A stretch of DNA of 64,000 nt from Marinilabiliaceae bacterium JC040 (GTDB lineage: Bacteria; Bacteroidota; Bacteroidia; Bacteroidales; Marinifilaceae), in contig SNAP01000001.1 of NCBI GenBank assembly GCA_022496785.1, positions 1-64,000 on the forward strand, in the 5' to 3' direction. This document shows, piece by piece, positions 1 through 9,087 of the stretch; the stretch's first letter is position 1; every line of letters begins with the position of its first letter. Under the pieces are notes generated by a model. It was not told the DNA's origin, did not search any database, and saw only the letters and a program-made list of their open reading frames with translations. The position numbers were made by a program, and so were the translations under genes.

Positions 1-83
1 AAAGGCTTATTTCGCTTATTTTCAATCTGTTAACAACCGTAAAACGTCTGACTTTTCAGTGCGTTTATCTCTCGATTGCGTTG

Positions 84-114
84 CAAAAGTAGTGCAAAAT
101 TTCTTATCTCCAAA
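84..114 (-). promoter_or_regulatory. Strong minus-strand promoter pointing off the left edge
   Basis: Read on the minus strand, TTTG (111-114) is followed after exactly 19 bp by TACTTTTG (84-91). This matches the Bacteroidetes -33 TTTG / -7 TAnnTTTG promoter. Transcription would start near 78 and run left out of the window. The target is not visible; such perfect promoters often precede stable RNA or highly expressed genes, but that is inference. Confidence 0.6.
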
Positions 115-161
115 TCTTTTCACCAATTAATTTTAGAAGGTTTTTAGCCAAAATAGGCTAA

Positions 162-190
162 GTGTCTAAGGACGTGAACAATGTGTCTAA
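162..190. repeat. Direct repeat GTGTCTAA, 21 bp apart
   Basis: GTGTCTAA occurs at 162-169 and again at 183-190, start to start 21 bp, or two helical turns. A small inverted repeat (TTAGCC / GGCTAA, about 144-160) lies just upstream. The stretch sits between the minus-strand promoter and the porin promoter. It could be an operator for a dimeric regulator; nothing further supports that. Confidence 0.35.
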
Positions 191-275
191 AAAGTTTTTT
201 TTTAGAAAAATTAAAAGAATTCAAAAGAAGACTAATTCCCTATGTATTCTAGATGATATTTGCTCGTTTGAAATG

Positions 276-300
276 GGACTTAATACGGACTTGATACGGA
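276..300. repeat. 11-bp tandem repeat upstream of porin promoter
   Basis: GGACTTAATAC (276-286) is followed directly by GGACTTGATAC (287-297) and a partial GGA. The period of 11 bp is about one helical turn. It lies some 57 bp upstream of the porin -7 box, a position typical of an activator site. No regulator is known from the sequence. Confidence 0.4.
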
Positions 301-356
301 GAAGGTAGGTTAAAAACACATAAAAGGGGAAATAATACCTGTTTTAGAAATTATAA

Positions 357-364
357 TATATTTG
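357..364 (+). promoter_or_regulatory. -7 promoter box of the porin gene
   Basis: TATATTTG matches TAnnTTTG. The predicted start of transcription near 370 leaves a leader of about 20 nt before the porin ATG at 390. No clear TTTG is present at the -33 position, so an activator may be needed. Confidence 0.45.
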
Positions 365-389
365 TCATGAATTTTATAAATAAGAAATA

Positions 390-1763
390 ATGAAGAAATT
401 ATTATTAATGGCAGGTACACTACTTATGTTTTTCACATCATACTGCCAAGAAACAAAGACACCATTAGAAACATTAATGAAAAATGGTATAAAAATAGAC
501 CATAGTAAAGATGGTAAAAATTTCACTAAAATTGGAATGGGATTACAAATGTGGGCACGCTATGGTGAATACAATGAAAAATCGACAAATAAATTTGGAG
601 AATCTCAAGATGGAGAATTTAATATATCACTTAGAAGGACATATATTAGTTCATATACTCGATTAAATAGAATAAGTGTATTTGGAATGATAGGTATAGG
701 AACACAAACAAAATATATAGCAACCACTACAAGTAAAAATGCAGAATTCTTTTTATATGACTTATGGGGTAGTTATAATATATGGAAAGGACATATGTCG
801 GTAGGAATGGGATTACACATGTTTAGTGGATTATCAAGATACACTTGCGCATCATCTGCCCTATCACTTGGAGCTGATGTACCATATGTTGCTGTACCAA
901 ACTTAGCCAAAGGAAGTCAAGCTGCAAGACAGTTAGGATTTTTTGCAACAGGGAAATTTGGAATTTTTGATTATAAATTAAGTATTAACCAGCCATTTGA
1001 ATCAAATACAATAAGAACAATCCCAGGAACAGATATTATACGTCCAAACATAGCATATGAATATCCAAACAGGAAATTAAACTACAAAGGATATTTCACA
1101 TTACAATTATGGGATAAAGAAAGTTTTGAAATGCCTTTTAAAAGCAGCACATATCTAGGAAAGAAAAAAGTCTTTAATATTGGTTTAGGTTTCGATTACA
1201 CAAACAATGGATCTATAGTATACAATACTAAAATAAAAGAAGGATTAAAACAATACCCTAAAGGGACATATAGCTTAACCGACAAATTACATCTAGCAGC
1301 AGATGTATTTATAGATATGCCATTACCAAAAGGAGATGCCATTACATTTTATACTAGTATTTTTAAATTGAATTACGGTAAAAACTACTATTTGAATTAT
1401 GATGCATTAAAGAATGATAAAGAAAATAAGATTTTTGGAGAACCTCGTCAAGGTACAGGATATGCTTCAAACACTCAGATTGCATATATGTTCGCAAACA
1501 AATCGAATACAAAACATCAAATATACTATATATTCGACTATAAAGATTATGAAGCTTTAGACGATAAGGTATATAGTCACAAGATGGGATGGAATATATT
1601 CTTAGCTGGTCATAAAGCAAAACTTACTTTCGAGTATCAATTAAGACCATATTTTAAAGAAGGAGAAGCAAAGACTAGTGAGATAGGATACGAATTCGAT
1701 AAAAGAATAGAATTTGATTCTTTTAAGAACATGTTCACATTTAAATTATCATTTAAGATATAA
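390..1763 (+). CDS. Outer-membrane beta-barrel porin-like protein
   Basis: A 457-residue protein with a typical signal peptide (MKK, hydrophobic core, cleavage near residue 19-20 at SYC-Q). The mature part alternates polar and hydrophobic residues, is rich in Tyr, Gly and Phe, and ends in a short beta strand (FKLSFKI), as expected of an outer-membrane barrel. The early sequence resembles the phosphate-selective-porin-like proteins of Bacteroidetes. It is monocistronic, with a promoter directly upstream and a bidirectional terminator downstream. Substrate specificity cannot be read from the sequence; the general porin call is fairly safe. Confidence 0.7.
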   Translation: MKKLLLMAGTLLMFFTSYCQETKTPLETLMKNGIKIDHSKDGKNFTKIGMGLQMWARYGEYNEKSTNKFGESQDGEFNISLRRTYISSYTRLNRISVFGMIGIGTQTKYIATTTSKNAEFFLYDLWGSYNIWKGHMSVGMGLHMFSGLSRYTCASSALSLGADVPYVAVPNLAKGSQAARQLGFFATGKFGIFDYKLSINQPFESNTIRTIPGTDIIRPNIAYEYPNRKLNYKGYFTLQLWDKESFEMPFKSSTYLGKKKVFNIGLGFDYTNNGSIVYNTKIKEGLKQYPKGTYSLTDKLHLAADVFIDMPLPKGDAITFYTSIFKLNYGKNYYLNYDALKNDKENKIFGEPRQGTGYASNTQIAYMFANKSNTKHQIYYIFDYKDYEALDDKVYSHKMGWNIFLAGHKAKLTFEYQLRPYFKEGEAKTSEIGYEFDKRIEFDSFKNMFTFKLSFKI

Positions 1764-1782
1764 TAAGTCAGTTTATAAACTT

Positions 1783-1819
1783 AAAAGGGCACATATCTTT
1801 TGATATGAGCCCTTTTCTT
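1783..1819. terminator. Bidirectional terminator between porin and DUF4837 gene
   Basis: An inverted repeat with arms AAAAGGGC.CATATC and GATATG.GCCCTTTT around a TTTT loop has T tracts on both strands. It lies between two convergent genes and can serve both. Confidence 0.8.
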
Positions 1820-1841
1820 GTATTATATAAATACTAAATAA

Positions 1842-2927
1842 TTAGCATTTCTTACTTTTAGAACAAGCAGATGCATTAGGACATGCATGAATTTCACTCG
1901 CTACTTTCTTATCTTTTTCAATTTCATTTTTATCTAAAAACTTCACAGATTTGATAATTGCTTCAATTTTACGAATCATATCACGTTTAGAAGTTGAAGG
2001 AGAATAAACATATCCAAAGAAACAGTAAACCATATCTTTTTCAGGATTAACGATAGAATAATGAACGAAAGGACCACCCATAAAATCTTTATGAACTTTC
2101 CATAGACCCTTATGCTCAACCACGTACAGACCTTTCAAAGAAAATACTTTTGAGACTACAGGAACTTTTTCCTCGACAGTCATAAAACTACCGTCAGAAG
2201 GTCCAGGGATTCTAACTTCCATAACTTTTTTCAATCTTTTAATAACTTCTTTAGTCTCGAAAGGATTAGATTTTTTCAATAGATCTTCAGTATATTTATA
2301 TCTATACATAAAAATTCCTTCACTAGATTTCTGAGTTTCACAAGAAGTCCAAAGGAAATTCTTAGTTCTTTTATTCAAATTATATCCCACAGGAACAGAA
2401 AGCACTAAATTAAAATGCTTCTTAAAAGCGTTAAATACTTTTGGAGAAGGATATTTTCTAAAATACTTCTGAGTTCTCATTAACTCGGCATCATTAATAG
2501 TTCTAGCAATTAGTTCTTTTTGAGAATTAAAGAAAGAGATAAATGATTTAATATCTTTTGCAACAATACGAAGATATAATTGATCTTTAGCAAAATGACT
2601 TCTTTTAATAAGCAATTTAGGTTCTTTATTTCTAGACGAAATAACAATATCAATAATATTTCTATGAGCTTTCAATTGAGAAGTGAAAGACGACTTTGGA
2701 ATATGGAACATTGTAAATTGAGGTTCACTCTGAGGTAATCCATCAATATCTCTAGAGAAATAATTTTTAATAGTATCTCCTAAAGAAGTATTCCAAGTAG
2801 CAGTAGGGACAATAAAGCATATTTCATGTGTTTTACCTGAACAAGGTGGCATCATGGTCTTTTTAGTGTTATTGCAAGCTCCAAACATTAAAGCAACACT
2901 AAGCACCATTAAGAGTTTCTTAATCAT
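1842..2927 (-). CDS. DUF4837 family lipoprotein
   Basis: 361 residues with a lipoprotein signal (lipobox LMFGAC, Cys near residue 18). The C-terminal half carries the DUF4837 pattern: a GLWKV segment, then FMGGPFVHY, a GYVYSP segment and the closing IRKIEAIIKSVK helix. DUF4837 is a Bacteroidetes-specific family of unknown function, presumably anchored at the outer or inner membrane. A Cys-rich tail (C..ASAC...KC) is an oddity of this copy. It lies 55 bp downstream of another lipoprotein gene on the same strand and is probably co-transcribed with it. Confidence 0.8.
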   Translation of the reverse strand: MIKKLLMVLSVALMFGACNNTKKTMMPPCSGKTHEICFIVPTATWNTSLGDTIKNYFSRDIDGLPQSEPQFTMFHIPKSSFTSQLKAHRNIIDIVISSRNKEPKLLIKRSHFAKDQLYLRIVAKDIKSFISFFNSQKELIARTINDAELMRTQKYFRKYPSPKVFNAFKKHFNLVLSVPVGYNLNKRTKNFLWTSCETQKSSEGIFMYRYKYTEDLLKKSNPFETKEVIKRLKKVMEVRIPGPSDGSFMTVEEKVPVVSKVFSLKGLYVVEHKGLWKVHKDFMGGPFVHYSIVNPEKDMVYCFFGYVYSPSTSKRDMIRKIEAIIKSVKFLDKNEIEKDKKVASEIHACPNASACSKSKKC

Positions 2928-2982
2928 AATAGACGAATATTTTTATAGGTTATATTTAAAATTTCTTTAAAGATAATAAAAA

Positions 2983-4764
2983 TTAGAAAAGCCACTCTTC
3001 AGAATATTCCCAATTCTCTCTTACTTTAATTTCTTTATCTAAATAAAATACATTTTCAGGCTGAATTCTATCTATATATTTACCAGTATCCCATATTCCA
3101 TTATTATTTTTATCATGTATCATCATAAGGAAATACGTATCAGGTTTTATATATTTGAAAGTATACTTCCCATCCTTATTTATAAATAGTGTCTTATGAA
3201 TTTTAATATCCTTACCATTTTTAGTATAAAGATTTAGGATAGCAGGATAAGCAGCATTTTTAATACTTACATCACAAGTAGCGTAGCTCTCATTTTTATC
3301 TACCGAGAATTCTTTTTTAATCTTATTAATAAATCTACCATAAAGAGAATGAATTGAAGCAGAATCGGCACACAATTTATATCTTTCCCCAGCTTTAAAA
3401 GGGAAATCAAGATAATATTTTCTAACATTTAAAGAGTCTCTCGATATCGTCAATTTTTCATTAACGAATACAGAATCGTTAACAACCCTTTGTACTTTAA
3501 TTAAACTATCAAGATTTTCTTTAATAGGTTCTTCAAACAGTATATTTAGTTTTGAGTCTGGATTAATCATAGAAGCGAAATTATATTTCACCTTAAGATA
3601 ATTAATAGGAGCTTTCTTTCCTTTTTTAGGTTTCTTTTGTTTAAGAAGTATTTCTTCATCTTCATAATCGAAATCAACAGTATCTCTAAATTTAGCTAAT
3701 CTTCCTAAAGAATCTGTTCTCCAATAAGAGAGTTCAATTTTCAGGGAATCCAAATTATAAACTTCAGGATCTTTAATCCAATATTTTAAAGTATCATTAG
3801 TAATTGATCTTTCTTTAAGAAATACCGATTCATCTTTATCCACAGAAAGGAATTTACATTTAAAAGAACCTTTTCTTTCAATAGCAAAACGGAAATTTAA
3901 AGAATATCTATCTGTTCTACTAGCATCAACAAGGTATTGGTTTGTTTCCTTCTCAGTAAATAAGAAAAGATTAATATCTTCAGGTCCGAAAGCCGTAGCA
4001 TTTCTTTTAATAATAGTATCAATTTTCGTAGTATCCTTTTTAAAGATCGTATCATTCACAACAACAGGGAAAGCGATAGTTTTATATATAGAATCGTTAA
4101 AAGCAATAGCCTCTTTAGAAGAAGAAAACATATAATTCTTATCAAGATCCTTAAGTGCAATAGCTTTATACTCCCCATTTTTAATATTTGTAATAGCAAA
4201 ATAGCCAGTACTATCAGTACGAGCTAGATATAAAGGAAGTTTCTTCATAGGCACACTGTCAGCAGCATTTTTATTATACAGCATAACAAAAGCATTTTCT
4301 ACAGGTTTTTTAGAATAAGAATCATACACATGCCCCCCCATTCTCATAGTATCGATATGATTACCAGTAGAGAATGAATATCTATAATCTTTAAGAGGAT
4401 TCCCCTCTGTAAAATCGGTAATAGAGCCCCCAAAATCAAGAGAATAAGTAGTGTTAGGTTTTAAAGTATCAACAAATTGAATAAGAATTCTTTTACCTCT
4501 TTCTTTAACTCTAGGTTTCTTTTTTTGAGGAGGAGAAATAATAAATTTCTCAGCAACACCATCAAGGGTAACAAACTCGTTGAAGTAAATATTCAATTTA
4601 TTTTTATTAAAATTTATTGAATTATTAGTAGGATTCTCCTTCAGAATTCTAGGTGGGTTTTCATCTTTTTTACCACCTTCAAGCACCCCTCTACTTGCAC
4701 AAGAGAACAAAACTAAAATTAAGGCTATTCCAGCCATTAAAATCAAGCATCTTCTATTAGTCAT
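2983..4764 (-). CDS. Ig-like domain lipoprotein (SbsA/Big_5 type)
   Basis: 593 residues with a lipoprotein signal (lipobox VLFSC near residue 22) and the family opening PPRILKENPTNNS, followed by an N-terminal Ig-like SbsA domain (about 35-135). A carboxypeptidase-regulatory-like beta sandwich follows (GGHVYDSYSKKPVENAFV, about 143-205). The C-terminus holds a segment with acidic turns (HDKNNNGIWDTGKY). This architecture is common in Bacteroidetes surface lipoproteins of unknown function. It is the first gene of a two-gene minus-strand unit with the DUF4837 gene. A minus-strand TAnnTTTG box lies at 4790-4797. Confidence 0.75.
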   Translation of the reverse strand: MTNRRCLILMAGIALILVLFSCASRGVLEGGKKDENPPRILKENPTNNSINFNKNKLNIYFNEFVTLDGVAEKFIISPPQKKKPRVKERGKRILIQFVDTLKPNTTYSLDFGGSITDFTEGNPLKDYRYSFSTGNHIDTMRMGGHVYDSYSKKPVENAFVMLYNKNAADSVPMKKLPLYLARTDSTGYFAITNIKNGEYKAIALKDLDKNYMFSSSKEAIAFNDSIYKTIAFPVVVNDTIFKKDTTKIDTIIKRNATAFGPEDINLFLFTEKETNQYLVDASRTDRYSLNFRFAIERKGSFKCKFLSVDKDESVFLKERSITNDTLKYWIKDPEVYNLDSLKIELSYWRTDSLGRLAKFRDTVDFDYEDEEILLKQKKPKKGKKAPINYLKVKYNFASMINPDSKLNILFEEPIKENLDSLIKVQRVVNDSVFVNEKLTISRDSLNVRKYYLDFPFKAGERYKLCADSASIHSLYGRFINKIKKEFSVDKNESYATCDVSIKNAAYPAILNLYTKNGKDIKIHKTLFINKDGKYTFKYIKPDTYFLMMIHDKNNNGIWDTGKYIDRIQPENVFYLDKEIKVRENWEYSEEWLF

Positions 4765-4846
4765 ATTTCTTCTAATTAATTTTGAGATACAAACTTACAA
4801 AAAAATAAAACAGGAATATTAAAAGCGTACGAAGTGTTCGATATTA

Positions 4847-4877
4847 TTTGTTAGATATTGGTTATTTCATATCTTTG
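4847..4877 (+). promoter_or_regulatory. nhaA promoter
   Basis: TTTG (4847-4850), 19 bp, then TATCTTTG (4870-4877): a full match to the Bacteroidetes promoter. Transcription should start near 4883, which excludes the in-frame ATG at 4858 and supports the nhaA start at 4924. Confidence 0.7.
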
Positions 4878-4923
4878 TAGTGATATATTTAACAGAAACC
4901 ACACAAAAAACCGTTCAACGAAC

Positions 4924-6237
4924 ATGAGGAAAAAAGCGATTGGAATTCAACACTTTATTCAACACGAAGCATTTAGTTCGATATTCTTGTTAGTATGCGC
5001 AATATTAGCAATATTATGGGCTAATTCATCTTTTAATGAGACCTATTTTAATATTTTAAATACAAGATTCGGGCTGGAATATAATGGCCAAGAGATGGCA
5101 ATGCCATTGATACATTGGATAAATGATGGTTTGATGTCGATATTCTTTTTTGTCATTGGTCTGGAGATCAAAAGAGAAATAATGGCAGGTCAACTATCGT
5201 CAGTAAAAAAAGCAACACTACCAGTAATAGCTGCTCTCGGAGGAATTCTAATTCCGATAGCAATCTTTACAATAATGAACCACGGAAGGCCAGGTAGTGA
5301 AGGTTGGGGAATACCTATGGCAACAGATATAGCCTTTTCATTAGGAATTCTAACATTATTAGGTAAAAGGGTACCTATAGCGTTAAAAGTCTTTCTAACA
5401 GCCTTTGCAATATTTGATGACATATGTGCCGTAGTAGTAATAGCTATATTTTATAGTACAACACTACATTGGCACTTTTTATTTATTGCTATATTATTGT
5501 TAGCACTTCTATTTTTATTAAATAGAGCTAAATTATATAATGGTACAGTATTTTTACTAGTAGGAATAGTAATATGGTTCTTATTCTTTGAAGCTGGAGT
5601 TCACCCAACTATAGCAGGAGTATTAATAGCATTTACAATACCAGCAAATAAAAAGATGATAATGAATGATTTTCTTATCTCAATGAAAAACATGGTATAC
5701 AGTAAAAAGATTGAAGAAAACATCGGAGAGCATAAATTTTTATGTCACGAAGAGATTCGCTATTTAGAGAAAGTAAATGGGTTAACTCACGATGCAATGC
5801 CAACTTGTCAGCAACTAGAGAAAAATCTACATGGATTTGTAAGTTATTTAATAATGCCAATTTTTGCACTAGCAAATGCAGGTGTAATCATTTGGGGAGG
5901 TAATCAATTAGAATCTGGAGGATTCAATTATTTCTCAATGAATATTGCAACTTCATTAGTACTAGGTAAAGTAATAGGAATTACAGGATTCACTTATTTA
6001 GCAGTAAAATTTGGATTAGCAGAATTGCCAAAATCAATAAAGATGAAACACATATTTGGATTATCATTTTTAGGAGGATTTGGATTCACAATGTCATTAT
6101 TTATAAACAACTTATCAATATCAGATAATTTATTAGAAGATAGTGCAAAACTAGGTATACTAGCAGGTTCTTTAGTAGCAGCAGTACTAGGATATACAAT
6201 ATTAAAGATGATGCTACCAGCACCGTCTAAGCAATAG
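4924..6237 (+). CDS. nhaA: Na+/H+ antiporter NhaA
   Basis: An integral inner-membrane protein of about 437 residues that exchanges external protons for internal sodium, serving pH and sodium homeostasis. It shows the NhaA hallmarks: HWINDGLMSIFFFVIGLEIKRE, the ATDIAFSLGIL segment with the unwound-helix Asp, and FDDICAVVVIA with the paired Asp residues that bind Na+/H+. About 11-12 membrane segments are visible. A long cytoplasmic loop (around residues 270-310) is larger than in E. coli NhaA, as in other Bacteroidetes. The start at 4924 is chosen because the promoter lies between it and the upstream in-frame ATG. The 3' end overlaps the convergent comF-like gene by 11 bp. Confidence 0.92.
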   Translation: MRKKAIGIQHFIQHEAFSSIFLLVCAILAILWANSSFNETYFNILNTRFGLEYNGQEMAMPLIHWINDGLMSIFFFVIGLEIKREIMAGQLSSVKKATLPVIAALGGILIPIAIFTIMNHGRPGSEGWGIPMATDIAFSLGILTLLGKRVPIALKVFLTAFAIFDDICAVVVIAIFYSTTLHWHFLFIAILLLALLFLLNRAKLYNGTVFLLVGIVIWFLFFEAGVHPTIAGVLIAFTIPANKKMIMNDFLISMKNMVYSKKIEENIGEHKFLCHEEIRYLEKVNGLTHDAMPTCQQLEKNLHGFVSYLIMPIFALANAGVIIWGGNQLESGGFNYFSMNIATSLVLGKVIGITGFTYLAVKFGLAELPKSIKMKHIFGLSFLGGFGFTMSLFINNLSISDNLLEDSAKLGILAGSLVAAVLGYTILKMMLPAPSKQ

Positions 6238-6922
6238 CAATACTAGCTACACTAAATTGAATATTATCAATTTTAGATAATTCACATAAACAGGCTTCCA
6301 TAGTGGAGCCTGTTGTTATAACATCATCTACCAACAAGATATGTTTAGGGAATAAATTAAGATGATTATTTAAAGAGAATTTACCTTCAACATTTTTCCA
6401 TCTATCATGTCGAGACTTTTTAGTTTGAGTATTTGTATAAATATTTCTAATAAGTAGATTAGTAATAACAGGTTTATTAATAAGCTTAGAGATACCATTA
6501 GCAAACTGTTCAGCTTGATTGTAACCTCTTTCTTGAAATCTCTTAGAATGTAGAGGAACAGGTACAATACAATCTACAGAATTAAAGAAACCTTTAGGAA
6601 GTTTTTGAACTAATAAAGTACCAAAGAATAAAGCAAGATCTTTTCTTCCATGATATTTAAGAGAATATAGAAGATAAGAGTATTTAGAATTTTTATCATA
6701 TACAAAAAGACTAGATGCAGTCTGAATAAGGAATTTACCAGCAAAACGATCTTTAACAACATTATAATCATTAGTAATATCTGGTGAGGGAATTTTTCTA
6801 ATACAGTTCATACATATATTCTTTTCATTTTTAAAAAGATAATTTCCACAAGAGACACATCTTCTTGGCAAAAGGATATTAAGAAAATTTTCTATATATA
6901 TGTTAATATTGAGATTCATCAA
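6227..6922 (-). CDS. comF: ComF family phosphoribosyltransferase-like protein
   Basis: 231 residues. The N-terminus carries a zinc-finger-like set of Cys residues (CVSCGNYL, then CMNCI) followed by a PRTase fold with the PRPP-binding loop VDDVITTGSTM near residues 198-208 and the family segment ERGYNQAEQFA. ComF proteins take part in DNA uptake or recombination in some bacteria; a role in this organism is not shown. No other competence gene is nearby. Its stop overlaps the end of nhaA, and it is divergent from the TonB-like gene. Confidence 0.85.
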   Translation of the reverse strand: MMNLNINIYIENFLNILLPRRCVSCGNYLFKNEKNICMNCIRKIPSPDITNDYNVVKDRFAGKFLIQTASSLFVYDKNSKYSYLLYSLKYHGRKDLALFFGTLLVQKLPKGFFNSVDCIVPVPLHSKRFQERGYNQAEQFANGISKLINKPVITNLLIRNIYTNTQTKKSRHDRWKNVEGKFSLNNHLNLFPKHILLVDDVITTGSTMEACLCELSKIDNIQFSVASIAIA

Positions 6923-6987
6923 AGATTAAATTCTAAATCAAAGTTATTAAGACTTGAATAAAAAGTCCATAATTAATGAATAATTTA

Positions 6988-6995
6988 TAATTTTG
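6988..6995 (+). promoter_or_regulatory. -7 box of TonB-like gene, nearly abutting its ATG
   Basis: TAATTTTG lies only 8 bp before the ATG at 7004. The expected transcription start (about 6 nt past the box) is near 7001, so the mRNA would have almost no leader. No TTTG is seen at the -33 position. Confidence 0.4.
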
Positions 6996-7003
6996 TGGAG
7001 CTG

Positions 7004-7789
7004 ATGAGAAGAAAAAGAGAAAATACAAATCTATTAGAAATATTTGAACGAATAATAAATTGGATATTCGAAAAGAGATATGCAATAATATTCAGCATGT
7101 GCACATATTTAATATTGATAGTATTTTTAATTTTATCAGAGATTACTACATTTTGTAGACCAAAACCTACAAATATTGTAATTAGTTTTGATCAGGAAAT
7201 CCTAAAAAAGATAGAAAAGCTGAAAGAAATAAAGCAAGAAAAAATTCAGGAGCAGAAGAAAATAAATGAACAAGCGGTTAATAAGCTTCTTAAATCGATA
7301 GCAGTAAATGAGGATATCAAAAAGAAAAGCAATAAAACATCTGTAAAAGAAGATGTCTCAAAGATGATAAAAGATATTGAAAAAGATTTAGCATCAAGAG
7401 GTATAGGAAGAAAGAAAAAAGACTATAAATCTTTTAAAAAGGATAGTATAGCACATTCAAAAGAAGAAGCCGAAAGAAAATTAGACTCATTAAAGACAAC
7501 ATTTTATAAAGGTCCTAGCAGCGTATCATACAACTTAAAAGGGAGATATAAAACATATTTACCAATACCAGTATACACTTGCGAAAGTTCAGGAACAGTA
7601 AAAATAAATGTTGTTGTTAATAAATACGGAAGAGTTATTTCAGCAAGTATAGAATCTTCAGGTACGAATACAAGAAATGAGATATTATTAGAGACTGCCC
7701 TATCCTATGCACGTAAATCTAGATTTAATGAGAAATTAGAAATAAATGAACAGTCAGGCAGTATAACATATCGTTTCGCTAGACAATAA
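7004..7789 (+). CDS. TonB-like energy-transducer family protein
   Basis: About 261 residues: a short basic N-terminus, one membrane helix (about 28-48), a long charged Lys/Glu-rich coiled region (about 60-160) and a C-terminal TonB-like domain (CESSGTVKINVVVNKYGRVISA, then a helix with ALSYARKSRFN). TonB proteins couple inner-membrane proton-motive force to outer-membrane receptors. The usual Pro-rich linker is replaced by a Lys/Glu-rich helix and no ExbB/ExbD genes are nearby, so the partner is unknown. ATG 7004 is preferred over GTG 6995, which lies inside the -7 box. The stop abuts that of waaA. Confidence 0.7.
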   Translation: MRRKRENTNLLEIFERIINWIFEKRYAIIFSMCTYLILIVFLILSEITTFCRPKPTNIVISFDQEILKKIEKLKEIKQEKIQEQKKINEQAVNKLLKSIAVNEDIKKKSNKTSVKEDVSKMIKDIEKDLASRGIGRKKKDYKSFKKDSIAHSKEEAERKLDSLKTTFYKGPSSVSYNLKGRYKTYLPIPVYTCESSGTVKINVVVNKYGRVISASIESSGTNTRNEILLETALSYARKSRFNEKLEINEQSGSITYRFARQ

Positions 7790-9022
7790 TTATTTCTGCA
7801 TAGCTTTAGTAAGGATAATATCTGTAGCACCAATATTCATTCCAACATATTCAGAAGATTTATCACCAGATTCAGTTCTATACTTTTCATCTTGTATTAA
7901 CTTATTCATTATAGGAAATAATTGAGAATATTCAGAATAAGAAAAAGCAGCCTTAGAATCAATTAAATCGCAAGCTTCCTTAAAACGAGAATAATTAGGA
8001 CCAAAAACAATTGGTAAGCCAAAAGTCGCAGCCTCAAGAGTATTATGAATACCTACACCAAAGCCTCCACCAATATAAGAGATACAAGCATACTGATATA
8101 CAGAAGACAAAATACCGATACAATCTACAATAAGGATTTTAGCATCTTTCAGATTAGCACTATCAGCTTTAGAATACAAAACACACTCATTGTCGAAAAG
8201 CTTCACAATATCGTTGATATGTTTTTTATGCACTTCATGAGGAGCAATAATCCATTTAAAATCATCATTTGAGGACTTAATATATTGAGAAAGGAATTCT
8301 TCATCTTTAGGCCAAGTACTACCACAAACCACAACATTATTTCGACTTTTAAAATCCTCAATAATAGATATTTTTGGAGCAGATTTAGCTATCTCTGCGA
8401 CTCTATCGAAACGAGTATCACCAGCAATAGAGCAATTATTAATACCAATAGAGTTCAATAAAGAAATAGACTCTTTAGTTTGAACAAAAATATGAGTAAA
8501 AGATTTTAGAATATTTTTCCAGAATGCACCATAAAACTTAAAGAATATTTGTTCTTTAAGAAAAATAGAAGAAAAAATAAAAGTCGGAATATCACGTTTT
8601 TTCAATTCTCTTAAAAAGAAATACCAATATTCATACTTAATAAAGAATACCATTTTAGGATTAACAATATCTATAAATCTTTTAGCATTATTAGCTGAAT
8701 CGAGAGGAAGGTAGTAAACTAAATCTACTCCATCGTAATTTTTTCTTACTTCATAACCTGAGGGAGAAAAGAATGTTAATAATAACTTATATTGTGGATA
8801 ATCCTTTCTAATCTTCTCTATAACAGGTCTTCCCTGCTCAAACTCACCTAGAGAAGCAGCATGAATCCATATATAGTTATCAACATTGTTAATATCTTTA
8901 TTTAATCTCTTAAAAAGATCTCTTCTCCCCTCTTTCATTAATTTAGCCTTATTATTGAAAGGGCTAATCATTTTAATAGCCAAAGAGTAGAAAGACATAG
9001 CGAAAGAATATATAATTTTCAT
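7790..9022 (-). CDS. waaA: 3-deoxy-D-manno-octulosonic acid (Kdo) transferase
   Basis: 410 residues, normal for the family. It transfers Kdo from CMP-Kdo to lipid A precursor at the cytoplasmic face of the inner membrane. It shows the N-terminal membrane anchor, the HAASLGEFEQGRP motif with the catalytic Glu, the KYEYWYFFLREL segment, and the C-terminal GT-B donor site (GGGFGVGIHNTLEAATFGLPIVFGP, broken here only by family-typical changes). It is monocistronic, with a minus-strand TATTTTTG box at 9049-9056, and convergent with the TonB-like gene. With lpxK it marks a functional lipid A pathway. Confidence 0.92.
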   Translation of the reverse strand: MKIIYSFAMSFYSLAIKMISPFNNKAKLMKEGRRDLFKRLNKDINNVDNYIWIHAASLGEFEQGRPVIEKIRKDYPQYKLLLTFFSPSGYEVRKNYDGVDLVYYLPLDSANNAKRFIDIVNPKMVFFIKYEYWYFFLRELKKRDIPTFIFSSIFLKEQIFFKFYGAFWKNILKSFTHIFVQTKESISLLNSIGINNCSIAGDTRFDRVAEIAKSAPKISIIEDFKSRNNVVVCGSTWPKDEEFLSQYIKSSNDDFKWIIAPHEVHKKHINDIVKLFDNECVLYSKADSANLKDAKILIVDCIGILSSVYQYACISYIGGGFGVGIHNTLEAATFGLPIVFGPNYSRFKEACDLIDSKAAFSYSEYSQLFPIMNKLIQDEKYRTESGDKSSEYVGMNIGATDIILTKAMQK

Positions 9023-9087
9023 AATTGATCTATTTAGTATTTGAGGTACAAAAATATCTATAAATTAGTGATATTAAAAAAAATAAC

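Noticed and set aside
4858-4923. Upstream ATG of nhaA as the true start
   Set aside because: It lies before the predicted transcription start and the extra 22 residues do not resemble NhaA.
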